Assembly (NCBI RefSeq): GCF_910592395.1
Contig: NC_088308.1
Location: forward strand, 1,736,001-1,800,000
Source: Lineus longissimus
Lineage: Eukaryota > Nemertea > Pilidiophora > Heteronemertea > Lineidae
DNA: 64,000 nt
Direction: 5' to 3'
In this document: positions 15,101 through 30,100 of the stretch, piece after piece
Numbering within the stretch: the stretch's first letter is position 1
Layout of the letters: the number at the start of each line of letters is the position of its first letter
Made by a program: the position numbers and the translations under genes
The notes under the pieces: model-generated
Databases searched by the model: none
The model's input: the letters and a program-made list of their open reading frames with translations, nothing else
What the model was told of the DNA's origin: nothing

Positions 15101-18100
15101 CTCTTGACTTTTCGAAATAAAGAATTGATAATGCGGGTGAGGTAACAACAAGAGCATGTTTGGTTTCCTAAAAGGGTACTACAGCACCTAAAGACCCTTT
15201 GGCCTAAACAGTTAGCTACATTTACTTTGCCAGTAGAAAAAAAGAAGTCTTGCTGACTGAACAAGCTCGACCTTATTTTCTGATTGTCTTTCACTTTGTA
15301 GTCTACAAATGCCCATCTGGTTATAAAAAAGTTCGGACTGGCATATTGAGACGGAGGACAGTCTGCAGGAAAAAAGGTGCGTTTGATTTTATTTTTTCTC
15401 TTCGACGTATTTCGCAAGCTTCTTAGATTTACTTTACCTCCATTTTCATTTAGGAATGTTCAGAGAGGACTAAGGGCCGGGCCATGTCCACAGCCACTGT
15501 TATATTTCGTCTTTCCACTGCTGCTGTGTATCACCCACACATGTTATTATAGTCTCAAGATTCTAGGATACAGTCGCAAGAAAATGTTATCTGTCGTGCT
15601 GAGAAGATAGTGAAAGAGAATTACAAGTTACTACCAGTTATCAAAGAATATCTGACCGAGTCGATCACTATCGACATTGTTGTCAGAGTAAAGAGAAAGA
15701 TTTAACTCAACATGCTTCTAGATATTTTTATGTCAATATTTCAGCATGTGGTGTAGGCTACAGATGGAAAAAGGGAAAATGCCGCTGTAAGTTGTGTACT
15801 AACCTAGAAATCAAACACCTCAGATCCAAAATAAAACCTAACTGGTAATGCAGCCACCTGGCCCAAACTCTTGACTTTTCGAAATAAAGAATTGATAATG
15901 CGGGTGAGGTAACAACAAGAGCATGTTTGGTTTCCTAAAAGGGTACTACAGCACCTAAAGACCCTTTGGCCTAAACAGTTAGCTACATTTACTTTGCCAG
16001 TAGAAAAAAAGAAGTCTTGCTGACTGAACAAGCTCGACCTTATTTTCTGATTGTCTTTCACTTTGTAGTCTACAAATGCCCATCTGGTTATAAAAAAGTT
16101 CGTACTGGCATATTGAAACGGAGGACAGTCTGCAGGAAAAAAGGTGCGTTTGATTTTATTTTTTCTCTTCGACGTATTTCGCAAACTTCTTAGATTTACT
16201 TTACCTCCATTTTCATTTAGGAATGTTCAGAGAGGACTAAGGGCCGGGCCATGTCCACAGCCACTGTTATATTTCGTCTTTCCACTGCTGCTGTGTATCA
16301 CCCACACATGTTATTATAGTCTCAAGATTCTAGGATACAGTCGCAAGAAAATGTTATCTGTCGTGCTGAGAAGATAGTGAAAGGGAATTACAAGTTACTA
16401 CCAGTTATCAAAGAATATCTGACCGAGTCGATCACTATCGACATTGTTGTCAGAGTAAAGAGAAAGATTTAACTCAACATGCTTCTAGATATTTTTATGT
16501 CAATATTTCAGCATGTGGTGTAGGCTACAGATGGAAAAAGGGAAAATGCCGCTGTAAGTTGTGTACTAACCTAGAAATCAAACACCTCAGATCCAAAAAA
16601 AAACTAACTGGTAATGCAGCCACCTGGCCCAAACTCTTGACTTTTCGAAATAAAGAATTGATAATGCGGGTGAGGTAACAACAAGAGCATGTTTGGTTTC
16701 CTAAAAGGGTACTACAGCACCTAAAGACCCTTTGGCCTAAACAGTTAGCTACATTTACTTTGCCAGTAGAAAAAAAGAAGTCTTGCTGACTGAAAAAGCT
16801 CGACCTTATTTTCTGATTGTCTTTCACTTTGTAGTCTACAAATGCCCATCTGGTTATAAAAAAGTTCGGACTGGCATATTGAGACGGAGGACAGTCTGCA
16901 GGAAAAAAGGTGCGTTTGATTTTATTTTTTCTCTTCGACGTATTTCGCAAGCTTCTTAGATTTACTTTACCTCCATTTTCATTTAGGAATGTTCAGAGAG
17001 GACTAAGGGCCGGGCCATGTCCACAGCCACTGTTATATTTCGTCTTTCCACTGCTGCTGTGTATCACCCACACATGTTATTATAGTCTCAAGATTCTAGG
17101 ATACAGTCGCAAGAAAATGTTATCTGTCGTGCTGAGAAGATAGTGAAAGAGAATTACAAGTTACTACCAGTTATCAAAGAATATCTGACCGAGTCGATCA
17201 CTATCGACATTGTTGTCAGAGTAAAGAGAAAGATTTAACTCAACATGCTTCTAGATATTTTTATGTCAATATTTCAGCATGTGGTGTAGGCTACAGATGG
17301 AAAAAGGGAAAATGCCGCTGTAAGTTGTGTACTAACCTAGAAATCAAACACCTCAGATCCAAAAAAAACCTAACTGGTAATGCAGCCACCTGGCCCAAAC
17401 TCTTGACTTTTCGAAATAAAGAATTGATAATGCGGGTGAGGTAACAACAAGAGCATGTTTGGTTTCCTAAAAGGGTACTACAGCACCTAAAGACCCTTTG
17501 GCCTAAACAGTTAGCTACATTTACTTTGCCAGTAGAAAAAAAGAAGTCTTGCTGACTGAACAAGCTCGACCTTATTTTCTGATTGTCTTTCACTTTGTAG
17601 TCTACAAATGCCCATCTGGTTATAAAAAAGTTCGGACTGGCATATTGAGACGGAGGACAGTCTGCAGGAAAAAAGGTGCGTTTGATTTTATTTTTTCTCT
17701 TCGACGTATTTCGCAAGCTTCTTAGATTTACTTTACCTCCATTTTCATTTAGGAATGTTCAGAGAGGGCTAAGGGCCGGGCCATGTCCACAGCCACTGTT
17801 ATATTTCGTCTTTCCACTGCTGCTGTGTATCACCCACACATGTTATTATAGTCTCAAGATTCTAGGATACAGTCGCAAGAAAATGTTATCTGTCGTGCTG
17901 AGAAGATAGTGAAAGAGAATTACAAGTTACTACCAGTTATCAAAGAATATCTGACCGAGTCGATCACTATCGACATTGTTGTCAGAGTAAAGAGAAAGAT
18001 TTAACTCAACATGCTTCTAGATATTTTTATGTCAATATTTCAGCATGTGGTGTAGGCTACAGATGGAAAAAGGGAAAATGCCGCTGTAAGTTGTGTACTA

Positions 18101-21100
18101 ACCTAGAAATCAAACACCTCAGATCCAAAAAAAACCTAACTGGTAATGCAGCCACCTGGCCCAAACTCTTGACTTTTCGAAATAAAGAATTGATAATGCG
18201 GGTGAGGTAACAACAAGAGCATGTTTGGTTTCCTAAAAGGGTACTACAGCACCTAAAGACCCTTTGGCCTAAACAGTTAGCTACATTTACTTTGCCAGTA
18301 GAAAAAAAGAAGTCTTGCTGACTGAAAAAGCTCGACCTTATTTTCTGATTGTCTTTCACTTTGTAGTCTACAAATGCCCATCTGGTTATAAAAAAGTTCG
18401 GACTGGCATATTGAGACGGAGGACAGTCTGCAGGAAAAAAGGTGCGTTTGATTTTATTTTTTCTCTTCGACGTATTTCGCAAGCTTCTTAGATTTACTTT
18501 ACCTCCATTTTCATTTAGGAATGTTCAGAGAGGACTAAGGGCCGGGCCATGTCCACAGCCACTGTTATATTTCGTCTTTCCACTGCTGCTGTGTATCACC
18601 CACACATGTTATTATAGTCTCAAGATTCTAGGATACAGTCGCAAGAAAATGTTATCTGTCGTGCTGAGAAGATAGTGAAAGAGAATTACAAGTTACTACC
18701 AGTTATCAAAGAATATCTGACCGAGTCGATCACTATCGACATTGTTGTCAGAGTAAAGAGAAAGATTTAACTCAACATGCTTCTAGATATTTTTATGTCA
18801 ATATTTCAGCATGTGGTGTAGGCTACAGATGGAAAAAGGGAAAATGCCGCTGTAAGTTGTGTACTAACCTAGAAATCAAACACCTCAGATCCAAAAAAAA
18901 CCTAACTGGTAATGCAGCCACCTGGCCCAAACTCTTGACTTTTCGAAATAAAGAATTGATAATGCGGGTGAGGTAACAACAAGAGCATGTTTGGTTTCCT
19001 AAAAGGGTACTACAGCACCTAAAGACCCTTTGGCCTAAACAGTTAGCTACATTTACTTTGCCAGTAGAAAAAAAGAAGTCTTGCTGACTGAACAAGCTCG
19101 ACCTTATTTTCTGATTGTCTTTCACTTTGTAGTCTACAAATGCCCATCTGGTTATAAAAAAGTTCGGACTGGCATATTGAGACGGAGGACAGTCTGCAGG
19201 AAAAAAGGTGCGTTTGATTTTATTTTTTCTCTTCGACGTATTTCGCAAGCTTCTTAGATTTACTTTACCTCCATTTTCATTTAGGAATGTTCAGAGAGGA
19301 CTAAGGGCCGGGCCATGTCCACAGCCACTGTTATATTTCGTCTTTCCACTGCTGCTGTGTATCACCCACACATGTTATTATAGTCTCAAGATTCTAGGAT
19401 ACAGTAGCAAGAAAATGTTATCTGTCGTGCTGAGAAGATAGTGAAAGAGAATTACAAGTTACTACCAGTTATCAAAGAATATCTGACCGAGTCGATCTCT
19501 ATCGACATTGTTGTCAGAGTAAAGAGAAAGATTTAACTCAACATGCTTCTAGATATTTTTATGTCAATATTTCAGCATGTGGTGTAGGCTACAGATGGAA
19601 AAAGGGAAAATGCCGCTGTAAGTTGTGTACTAACCTAGAAATCAAACACCTCAGATCCAAAAAAAACCTAACTGGTAATGCAGCCACCTGGCCCAAACTC
19701 TTGACTTTTCGAAATAAAGAATTGATAATGCGGGTGAGGTAACAACAAGAGCATGTTTGGTTTCCTAAAAGGGTACTACAGCACCTAAAGACCCTTTGGC
19801 CTAAACAGTTAGCTACATTTACTTTGCCAGTAGAAAAAAAGAAGTCTTGCTGACTGAACAAGCTCGACCTTATTTTCTGATTGTCTTTCACTTTGTAGTC
19901 TACAAATGCCCATCTGGTTATAAAAAAGTTCGGACTGGCATATTGAGACGGAGGACAGTCTGCAGGAAAAAAGGTGCGTTTGATTTTATTTTTTCTCTTC
20001 GACGTATTTCGCAAGCTTCTTAGATTTACTTTACCTCCATTTTCATTTAGGAATGTTCAGAGAGGACTAAGGGCCGGGCCATGTCCACAGCCACTGTTAT
20101 ATTTCGTCTTTCCACTGCTGCTGTGTATCACCCACACATGTTATTATAGTCTCAAGATTCTAGGATACAGTCGCAAGAAAATGTTATCTGTCGTGCTGAG
20201 AAGATAGTGAAAGAGAATTACAAGTTACTACCAGTTATCAAAGAATATCTGACCGAGTCGATCACTATCGACATTGTTGTCAGAGTAAAGAGAAAGATTT
20301 AACTCAACATGCTTCTAGATATTTTTATGTCAATATTTCAGCATGTGGTGTAGGCTACAGATGGAAAAAGGGAAAATGCCGCTGTAAGTTGTGTACTAAC
20401 CTAGAAATCAAACACCTCAGATCCAAAAAAAACCTAACTGGTAATGCAGCCACCTGGCCCAAACTCTTGACTTTTCGAAATAAAGAATTGATAATGCGGG
20501 TGAGGTAACAACAAGAGCATGTTTGGTTTCCTAAAAGGGTACTACAGCACCTAAAGACCCTTTGGCCTAAACAGTTAGCTACATTTACTTTGCCAGTAGA
20601 AAAAAAGAAGTCTTGCTAACTGAACAAGCTCGACCTTATTTTCTGATTGTCTTTCACTTTGTAGTCTACAAATGCCCATCTGGTTATAAAAAAGTTCGGA
20701 CTGGCATATTGAGACGGAGGACAGTCTGCAGGAAAAAAGGTGCGTTTGATTTTATTTTTTCTCTTCGACGTATTTCGCAAGCTTCTTAGATTTACTTTAC
20801 CTCCATTTTCATTTAGGAATGTTCAGAGAGGACTAAGGGCCGGGCCATGTCCACAGCCACTGTTATATTTCGTCTTTCCACTGCTGCTGTGTATCACCGA
20901 CACATGTTATTATAGTCTCAAGATTCTAGGATACAGTCGCAAGAAAATGTTATCTGTCGTGCTGAGAAGATAGTGAAAGAGAATTACAAGTTACTACCAG
21001 TTATCAAAGAATATCTGACCGAGTCGATCACTATCGACATTGTTGTCAGAGTAAAGAGAAAGATTTAACTCAACATGCTTCTAGATATTTTTATGTCAAT

Positions 21101-24100
21101 ATTTCAGCATGTGGTGTAGGCTACAGATGGAAAAAGGGAAAATGCCGCTGTAAGTTGTGTACTAACCTAGAAATCAAACACCTCAGATCCAAAAAAAACC
21201 TAACTGGTAATGCAGCCACCTGGCCCAAACTCTTGACTTTTCGAAATAAAGAATTGATAATGCGGGTGAGGTAACAACAAGAGCATGTTTGGTTTCCTAA
21301 AAGGGTACTACAGCACCTAAAGACCCTTTGGCCTAAACAGTTAGCTACATTTACTTTGCCAGTAGAAAAAAAGAAGTCTTGCTGACTGAACAAGCTCGAC
21401 CTTATTTTCTGATTGTCTTTCACTTTGTAGTCTACAAATGCCCATCTGGTTATAAAAAAGTTCGGACTGGCATATTGAGACGGAGGACAGTCTGCAGGAA
21501 AAAAGGTGCGTTTGATTTTATTTTTTCTCTTCGACGTATTTCGCAAGCTTCTTAGATTTACTTTACCTCCATTTTCATTTAGGAATGTTCAGAGAGGACT
21601 AAGGGCCGGGCCATGTCCACAGCCACTGTTATATTTCGTCTTTCCACTGCTGCTGTGTATCACCCACACATGTTATTATAGTCTCAAGATTCTAGGATAC
21701 AGTCGCAAGAAAATGTTATCTGTCGTGCTGAGAAGATAGTGAAAGAGAATTACAAGTTACTACCAGTTATCAAAGAATATCTGACCGAGTCGATCACTAT
21801 CGACATTGTTGTCAGAGTAAAGAGAAAGATTTAACTCAACATGCTTCTAGATATTTTTATGTCAATATTTCAGCATGTGGTGTAGGCTACAGATGGAAAA
21901 AGGGAAAATGCCGCTGTAAGTTGTGTACTAACCTAGAAATCAAACACCTCAGATCCAAAAAAAACCTAACTGGTAATGCAGCCACCTGGCCCAAACTCTT
22001 GACTTTTCGAAATAAAGAATTGATAATGCGGGTGAGGTAACAACAAGAGCATGTTTGGTTTCCTAAAAGGGTACTACAGCACCTAAAGACCCTTTGGCCT
22101 AAACAGTTAGCTACATTTACTTTGCCAGTAGAAAAAAAGAAGTCTTGCTGACTGAAAAAGCTCGACCTTATTTTCTGATTGTCTTTCACTTTGTAGTCTA
22201 CAAATGCCCATCTGGTTATAAAAAAGTTCGGACTGGCATATTGAGACGGAGGACAGTCTGCAGGAAAAAAGGTGCGTTTGATTTTATTTTTTCTCTTCGA
22301 CGTATTTCGCAAGCTTCTTAGATTTACTTTACCTCCATTTTCATTTAGGAATGTTCAGAGAGGACTAAGGGCCGGGCCATGTCCACAGCCACTGTTATAT
22401 TTCGTCTTTCCACTGCTGCTGTGTATCACCCACACATGTTATTATAGTCTCAAGATTCTAGGATACAGTCGCAAGAAAATGTTATCTGTCGTGCTGAGAA
22501 GATAGTGAAAGAGAATTACAAGTTACTACCAGTTATCAAAGAATATCTGACCGAGTCGATCACTATCGACATTGTTGTCAGAGTAAAGAGAAAGATTTAA
22601 CTCAACATGCTTCTAGATATTTTTATGTCAATATTTCAGCATGTGGTGTAGGCTACAGATGGAAAAAGGGAAAATGCCGCTGTAAGTTGTGTACTAACCT
22701 AGAAATCAAACACCTCAGATCCAAAAAAAACCTAACTGGTAATGCAGCCACCTGGCCCAAACTCTTGACTTTTCGAAATAAAGAATTGATAATGCGGGTG
22801 AGGTAACAACAAGAGCATGTTTGGTTTCCTAAAAGGGTACTACAGCACCTAAAGACCCTTTGGCCTAAACAGTTAGCTACATTTACTTTGCCAGTAGAAA
22901 AAAAGGAGTCTTGCTGACTGAACAAGCTCGACCTTATTTTCTGATTGTCTTTCACTTTGTAGTCTACAAATGCCCATCTGGTTATAAAAAAGTTCGGACT
23001 GGCATATTGAGACGGAGGACAGTCTGCAGGAAAAAAGGTGCGTTTGATTTTATTTTTTCTCTTCGACGTATTTCGCAAGCTTCTTAGATTTACTTTACCT
23101 CCATTTTCATTTAGGAATGTTCAGAGAGGACTAAGGGCCGGGCCATGTCCACAGCCACTGTTATATTTCGTCTTTCCACTGCTGCTGTGTATCACCCACA
23201 CATGTTATTATAGTCTCAAGATTCTAGGATACAGTCGCAAGAAAATGTTATCTGTCGTGCTGAGAAGATAGTGAAAGAGAATTACAAGTTACTACCAGTT
23301 ATCAAAGAATATCTGACCGAGTCGATCACTATCGACATTGTTGTCAGAGTAAAGAGAAAGATTTAACTCAACATGCTTCTAGATATTTTTATGTCAATAT
23401 TTCAGCATGTGGTGTAGGCTACAGATGGAAAAAGGGAAAATGCCGCTGTAAGTTGTGTACTAACCTAGAAATCAAACACCTCAGATCCAAAAAAAACCTA
23501 ACTGGTAATGCAGCCACCTGGCCCAAACTCTTGACTTTTCGAAATAAAGAATTGATAATGCGGGTGAGGTAACAACAAGAGCATGTTTGGTTTCCTAAAA
23601 GGGTACTACAGCACCTAAAGACCCTTTGGCCTAAACAGTTAGCTACATTTACTTTGCCAGTAGAAAAAAAGAAGTCTTGCTGACTGAACAAGCTCGACCT
23701 TATTTTCTGATTGTCTTTCACTTTGTAGTCTACAAATGCCCATCTGGTTATAAAAAAGTTCGGACTGGCATATTGAGACGGAGGACAGTCTGCAGGAAAA
23801 AAGGTGCGTTTGATTTTATTTTTTCTCTTCGACGTATTTCGCAAGCTTCTTAGATTTACTTTACCTCCATTTTCATTTAGGAATGTTCAGAGAGGACTAA
23901 GGGCCGGGCCATGTCCACAGCCACTGTTATATTTCGTCTTTCCACTGCTGCTGTGTATCACCCACACATGTTATTATAGTCTCAAGATTCTAGGATACAG
24001 TCGCAAGAAAATGTTATCTGTCGTGCTGAGAAGATAGTGAAAGAGAATTACAAGTTACTACCAGTTATCAAAGAATATCTGACCGAGTCGATCACTATCG

Positions 24101-27100
24101 ACATTGTTGTCAGAGTAAAGAGAAAGATTTAACTCAACATGCTTCTAGATATTTTTATGTCAATATTTCAGCATGTGGTGTAGGCTACAGATGGAAAAAG
24201 GGAAAATGCCGCTGTAAGTTGTGTACTAACCTAGAAATCAAACACCTCAGATCCAAAAAAAACCTAACTGGTAATGCAGCCACCTGGCCCAAACTCTTGA
24301 CTTTTCGAAATAAAGAATTGATAATGCGGGTGAGGTAACAACAAGAGCATGTTTGGTTTCCTAAAAGGGTACTACAGCACCTAAAGACCCTTTGGCCTAA
24401 ACAGTTAGCTACATTTACTTTGCCAGTAGAAAAAAAGAAGTCTTGCTGACTGAACAAGCTCGACCTTATTTTCTGATTGTCTTTCACTTTGTAGTCTACA
24501 AATGCCCATCTGGTTATAAAAAAGTTCGGACTGGCATATTGAGACGGAGGACAGTCTGCAGGAAAAAAGGTGCGTTTGATTTTATTTTTTCTCTTCGACG
24601 TATTTCGCAAGCTTCTTAGATTTACTTTACCTCCATTTTCATTTAGGAATGTTCAGAGAGGACTAAGGGCCGGGCCATGTCCACAGCCACTGTTATATTT
24701 CGTCTTTCCACTGCTGCTTTGTATCACCCACACATGTTATTATAGTCTCAAGATTCTAGGATACAGTCGCAAGAAAATGTTATCTGTCGTGCTGAGAAGA
24801 TAGTGAAAGAGAATTACAAGTTACTACCAGTTATCAAAGAATATCTGACCGAGTCGATCACTATCGACATTGTTGTCAGAGTAAAGAGAAAGATTTAACT
24901 CAACATGCTTCTAGATATTTTTATGTCAATATTTCAGCATGTGGTGTAGGCTACAGATGGAAAAAGGGAAAATGCCGCTGTAAGTTGTGTACTAACCTAG
25001 AAATCAAACACCTCAGATCCAAAAAAAACCTAACTGGTAATGCAGCCACCTGGCCCAAACTCTTGACTTTTCGAAATAAAGAATTGATAATGCGGGTGAG
25101 GTAACAACAAGAGCATGTTTGGTTTCCTAAAAGGGTACTACAGCACCTAAAGACCCTTTGGCCTAAACAGTTAGCTACATTTACTTTGCCAGTAGAAAAA
25201 AAGAAGTCTTGCTGACTGAACAAGCTCGACCTTATTTTCTGATTGTCTTTCACTTTGTAGTCTACAAATGCCCATCTGGTTATAAAAAAGTTCGGACTGG
25301 CATATTGAGACGGAGGACAGTCTGCAGAAAAAAAAAAGGTGCGTTTGATTTTATTTTTTCTCTTCGACGTATTTCGCAAGCTTCTTAGATTTACTTTACC
25401 TCCATTTTCATTTAGGAATGTTCAGAGAGGACTAAGGGCCGGGCCATGTCCACAGCCACTGTTATATTTCGTCTTTCCACTGCTGCTGTGTATCACCCAC
25501 ACATGTTATTATAGTCTCAAGATTCTAGGATACAGTCGCAAGAAAATGTTATCTGTCGTGCTGAGAAGATAGTGAAAGAGAATTACAAGTTACTACCAGT
25601 TATCAAAGAATATCTGACCGAGTCGATCACTATCGACATTGTTGTCAGAGTAAAGAGAAAGATTTAACTCAACATGCTTCTAGATATTTTTATGTCAATA
25701 TTTCAGCATGTGGTGTAGGCTACAGATGGAAAAAGGGAAAATGCCGCTGTAAGTTGTGTACTAACCTAGAAATCAAACACCTCAGATCCAAAAAAAACCT
25801 AACTGGTAATGCAGCCACCTGGCCCAAACTCTTGACTTTTCGAAATAAAGAATTGATAATGCGGGTGAGGTAACAACAAGAGCATGTTTGGTTTCCTAAA
25901 AGGGTACTACAGCACCTAAAGACCCTTTGGCCTAAACAGTTAGCTACATTTACTTTGCCAGTAGAAAAAAAGAAGTCTTGCTGACTGAACAAGCTCGACC
26001 TTATTTTCTGATTGTCTTTCACTTTGTAGTCTACAAATGCCCATCTGGTTATAAAAAAGTTCGGACTGGCATATTGAGACGGAGGACAGTCTGCAGGAAA
26101 AAAGGTGCGTTTGATTTTATTTTTTCTCTTCGACGTATTTCGCAAGCTTCTTAGATTTACTTTACCTCCATTTTCATTTAGGAATGTTCAGAGAGGACTA
26201 AGGGCCGGGCCATGTCCACAGCCACTGTTATATTTCGTCTTTCCACTGCTGCTGTGTATCACCCACACATGTTATTATAGTCTCAAGATTCTAGGATACA
26301 GTCGCAAGAAAATGTTATCTGTCGTGCTGAGAAGATAGTGAAAGAGAATTACAAGTTACTACCAGTTATCAAAGAATATCTGACCGAGTCGATCACTATC
26401 GACATTGTTGTCAGAGTAAAGAGAAAGATTTAACTCAACATGCTTCTAGATATTTTTATGTCAATATTTCAGCATGTGGTGTAGGCTACAGATGGAAAAA
26501 GGGAAAATGCCGCTGTAAGTTGTGTACTAACCTAGAAATCAAACACCTCAGATCCAAAAAAAACCTAACTGGTAATGCAGCCACCTGGCCCAAACTCTTG
26601 ACTTTTCGAAATAAAGAATTGATAATGCGGGTGAGGTAACAACAAGAGCATGTTTGGTTTCCTAAAAGGGTACTACAGCACCTAAAGACCCTTTGGCCTA
26701 AACAGTTAGCTACATTTACTTTGCCAGTAGAAAAAAAGAAGTCTTGCTGACTGAACAAGCTCGACCTTATTTTCTGATTGTCTTTCACTTTGTAGTCTAC
26801 AAATGCCCATCTGGTTATAAAAAAGTTCGGACTGGCATATTGAGACGGAGGACAGTCTGCAGGAAAAAAGGTGCGTTTGATTTTATTTTTTCTCTTCGAC
26901 GTATTTCGCAAGCTTCTTAGATTTACTTTACCTCCATTTTCATTTAGGAATGTTCAGAGAGGACTAAGGGCCGGGCCATGTCCACAGCCACTGTTATATT
27001 TCGTCTTTCCACTGCTGCTGTGTATCACCCACACATGTTATTATAGTCTCAAGATTCTAGGATACAGTCGCAAGAAAATGTTATCTGTCGTGCTGAGAAG

Positions 27101-30100
27101 ATAGTGAAAGAGAATTACAAGTTACTACCAGTTATCAAAGAATATCTGACCGAGTCGATCACTATCGACATTGTTGTCAGAGTAAAGAGAAAGATTTAAC
27201 TCAACATGCTTCTAGATATTTTTATGTCAATATTTCAGCATGTGGTGTAGGCTACAGATGGAAAAAGGGAAAATGCCGCTGTAAGTTGTGTACTAACCTA
27301 GAAATCAAACACCTCAGATCCAAAAAAAACCTAACTGGTAATGCAGCCACCTGGCCCAAACTCTTGACTTTTCGAAATAAAGAATTGATAATGCGGGTGA
27401 GGTAACAACAAGAGCATGTTTGGTTTCCTAAAAGGGTACTACAGCACCTAAAGACCCTTTGGCCTAAACAGTTAGCTACATTTACTTTGCCAGTAGAAAA
27501 AAAGAAGTCTTGCTGACTGAACAAGCTCGACCTTATTTTCTGATTGTCTTTCACTTTGTAGTCTACAAATGCCCATCTGGTTATAAAAAAGTTCGGACTG
27601 GCATATTGAGACGGAGGACAGTCTGCAGAAAAAAAAAAGGTGCGTTTGATTTTATTTTTTCTCTTCGACGTATTTCGCAAGCTTCTTAGATTTACTTTAC
27701 CTCCATTTTCATTTAGGAATGTTCAGAGAGGACTAAGGGCCGGGCCATGTCCACAGCCACTGTTATATTTCGTCTTTCCACTGCTGCTGTGTATCACCCA
27801 CACATGTTATTATAGTCTCAAGATTCTAGGATACAGTCGCAAGAAAATGTTATCTGTCGTGCTGAGAAGATAGTGAAAGAGAATTACAAGTTACTACCAG
27901 TTATCAAAGAATATCTGACCGAGTCGATCACTATCGACATTGTTGTCAGAGTAAAGAGAAAGATTTAACTCAACATGCTTCTAGATATTTTTATGTCAAT
28001 ATTTCAGCATGTGGTGTAGGCTACAGATGGAAAAAGGGAAAATGCCGCTGTAAGTTGTGTACTAACCTAGAAATCAAACACCTCAGATCCAAAAAAAACC
28101 TAACTGGTAATGCAGCCACCTGGCCCAAACTCTTGACTTTTCGAAATAAAGAATTGATAATGCGGGTGAGGTAACAACAAGAGCATGTTTGGTTTCCTAA
28201 AAGGGTACTACAGCACCTAAAGACCCTTTGGCCTAAACAGTTAGCTACATTTACTTTGCCAGTAGAAAAAAAGAAGTCTTGCTGACTGAACAAGCTCGAC
28301 CTTATTTTCTGATTGTCTTTCACTTTGTAGTCTACAAATGCCCATCTGGTTATAAAAAAGTTCGGACTGGCATATTGAGACGGAGGACAGTCTGCAGGAA
28401 AAAAGGTGCGTTTGATTTTATTTTTTCTCTTCGACGTATTTCGCAAGCTTCTTAGATTTACTTTACCTCCATTTTCATTTAGGAATGTTCAGAGAGGACT
28501 AAGGGCCGGGCCATGTCCACAGCCACTGTTATATTTCGTCTTTCCACTGCTGCTGTGTATCACCCACACATGTTATTATAGTCTCAAGATTCTAGGATAC
28601 AGTCGCAAGAAAATGTTATCTGTCGTGCTGAGAAGATAGTGAAAGAGAATTACAAGTTACTACCAGTTATCAAAGAATATCTGACCGAGTCGATCACTAT
28701 CGACATTGTTGTCAGAGTAAAGAGAAAGATTTAACTCAACATGCTTCTAGATATTTTTATGTCAATATTTCAGCATGTGGTGTAGGCTACAGATGGAAAA
28801 AGGGAAAATGCCGCTGTAAGTTGTGTACTAACCTAGAAATCAAACACCTCAGATCCAAAAAAAACCTAACTGGTAATGCAGCCACCTGGCCCAAACTCTT
28901 GACTTTTCGAAATAAAGAATTGATAATGCGGGTGAGGTAACAACAAGAGCATGTTTGGTTTCCTAAAAGGGTACTACAGCACCTAAAGACCCTTTGGCCT
29001 AAACAGTTAGCTACATTTACTTTGCCAGTAGAAAAAAAGAAGTCTTGCTGACTGAACAAGCTCGACCTTATTTTCTGATTGTCTTTCACTTTGTAGTCTA
29101 CAAATGCCCATCTGGTTATAAAAAAGTTCGGACTGGCATATTGAGACGGAGGACAGTCTGCAGGAAAAAAGGTGCGTTTGATTTTATTTTTTCTCTTCGA
29201 CGTATTTCGCAAGCTTCTTAGATTTACTTTACCTCCATTTTCATTTAGGAATGTTCAGAGAGGACTAAGGGCCGGGCCATGTCCACAGCCACTGTTATAT
29301 TTCGTCTTTCCACTGCTGCTGTGTATCACCCACACATGTTATTATAGTCTCAAGATTCTAGGATACAGTCGCAAGAAAATGTTATCTGTCGTGCTGAGAA
29401 GATAGTGAAAGAGAATTACAAGTTACTACCAGTTATCAAAGAATATCTGACCGAGTCGATCACTATCGACATTGTTGTCAGAGTAAAGAGAAAGATTTAA
29501 CTCAACATGCTTCTAGATATTTTTATGTCAATATTTCAGCATGTGGTGTAGGCTACAGATGGAAAAAGGGAAAATGCCGCTGTAAGTTGTGTACTAACCT
29601 AGAAATCAAACACCTCAGATCCAAAAAAAACCTAACTGGTAATGCAGCCACCTGGCCCAAACTCTTGACTTTTCGAAATAAAGAATTGATAATGCGGGTG
29701 AGGTAACAACAAGAGCATGTTTGGTTTCCTAAAAGGGTACTACAGCACCTAAAGACCCTTTGGCCTAAACAGTTAGCTACATTTACTTTGCCAGTAGAAA
29801 AAAAGAAGTCTTGCTGACTGAACAAGCTCGACCTTATTTTCTGATTGTCTTTCACTTTGTAGTCTACAAATGCCCATCTGGTTATAAAAAAGTTCGGACT
29901 GGCATATTGAGACGGAGGACAGTCTGCAGAAAAAAAAAAGGTGCGTTTGATTTTATTTTTTCTCTTCGACGTATTTCGCAAGCTTCTTAGATTTACTTTA
30001 CCTCCATTTTCATTTAGGAATGTTCAGAGAGGACTAAGGGCCGGGCCATGTCCACAGCCACTGTTATATTTCGTCTTTCCACTGCTGCTGTGTATCACCC

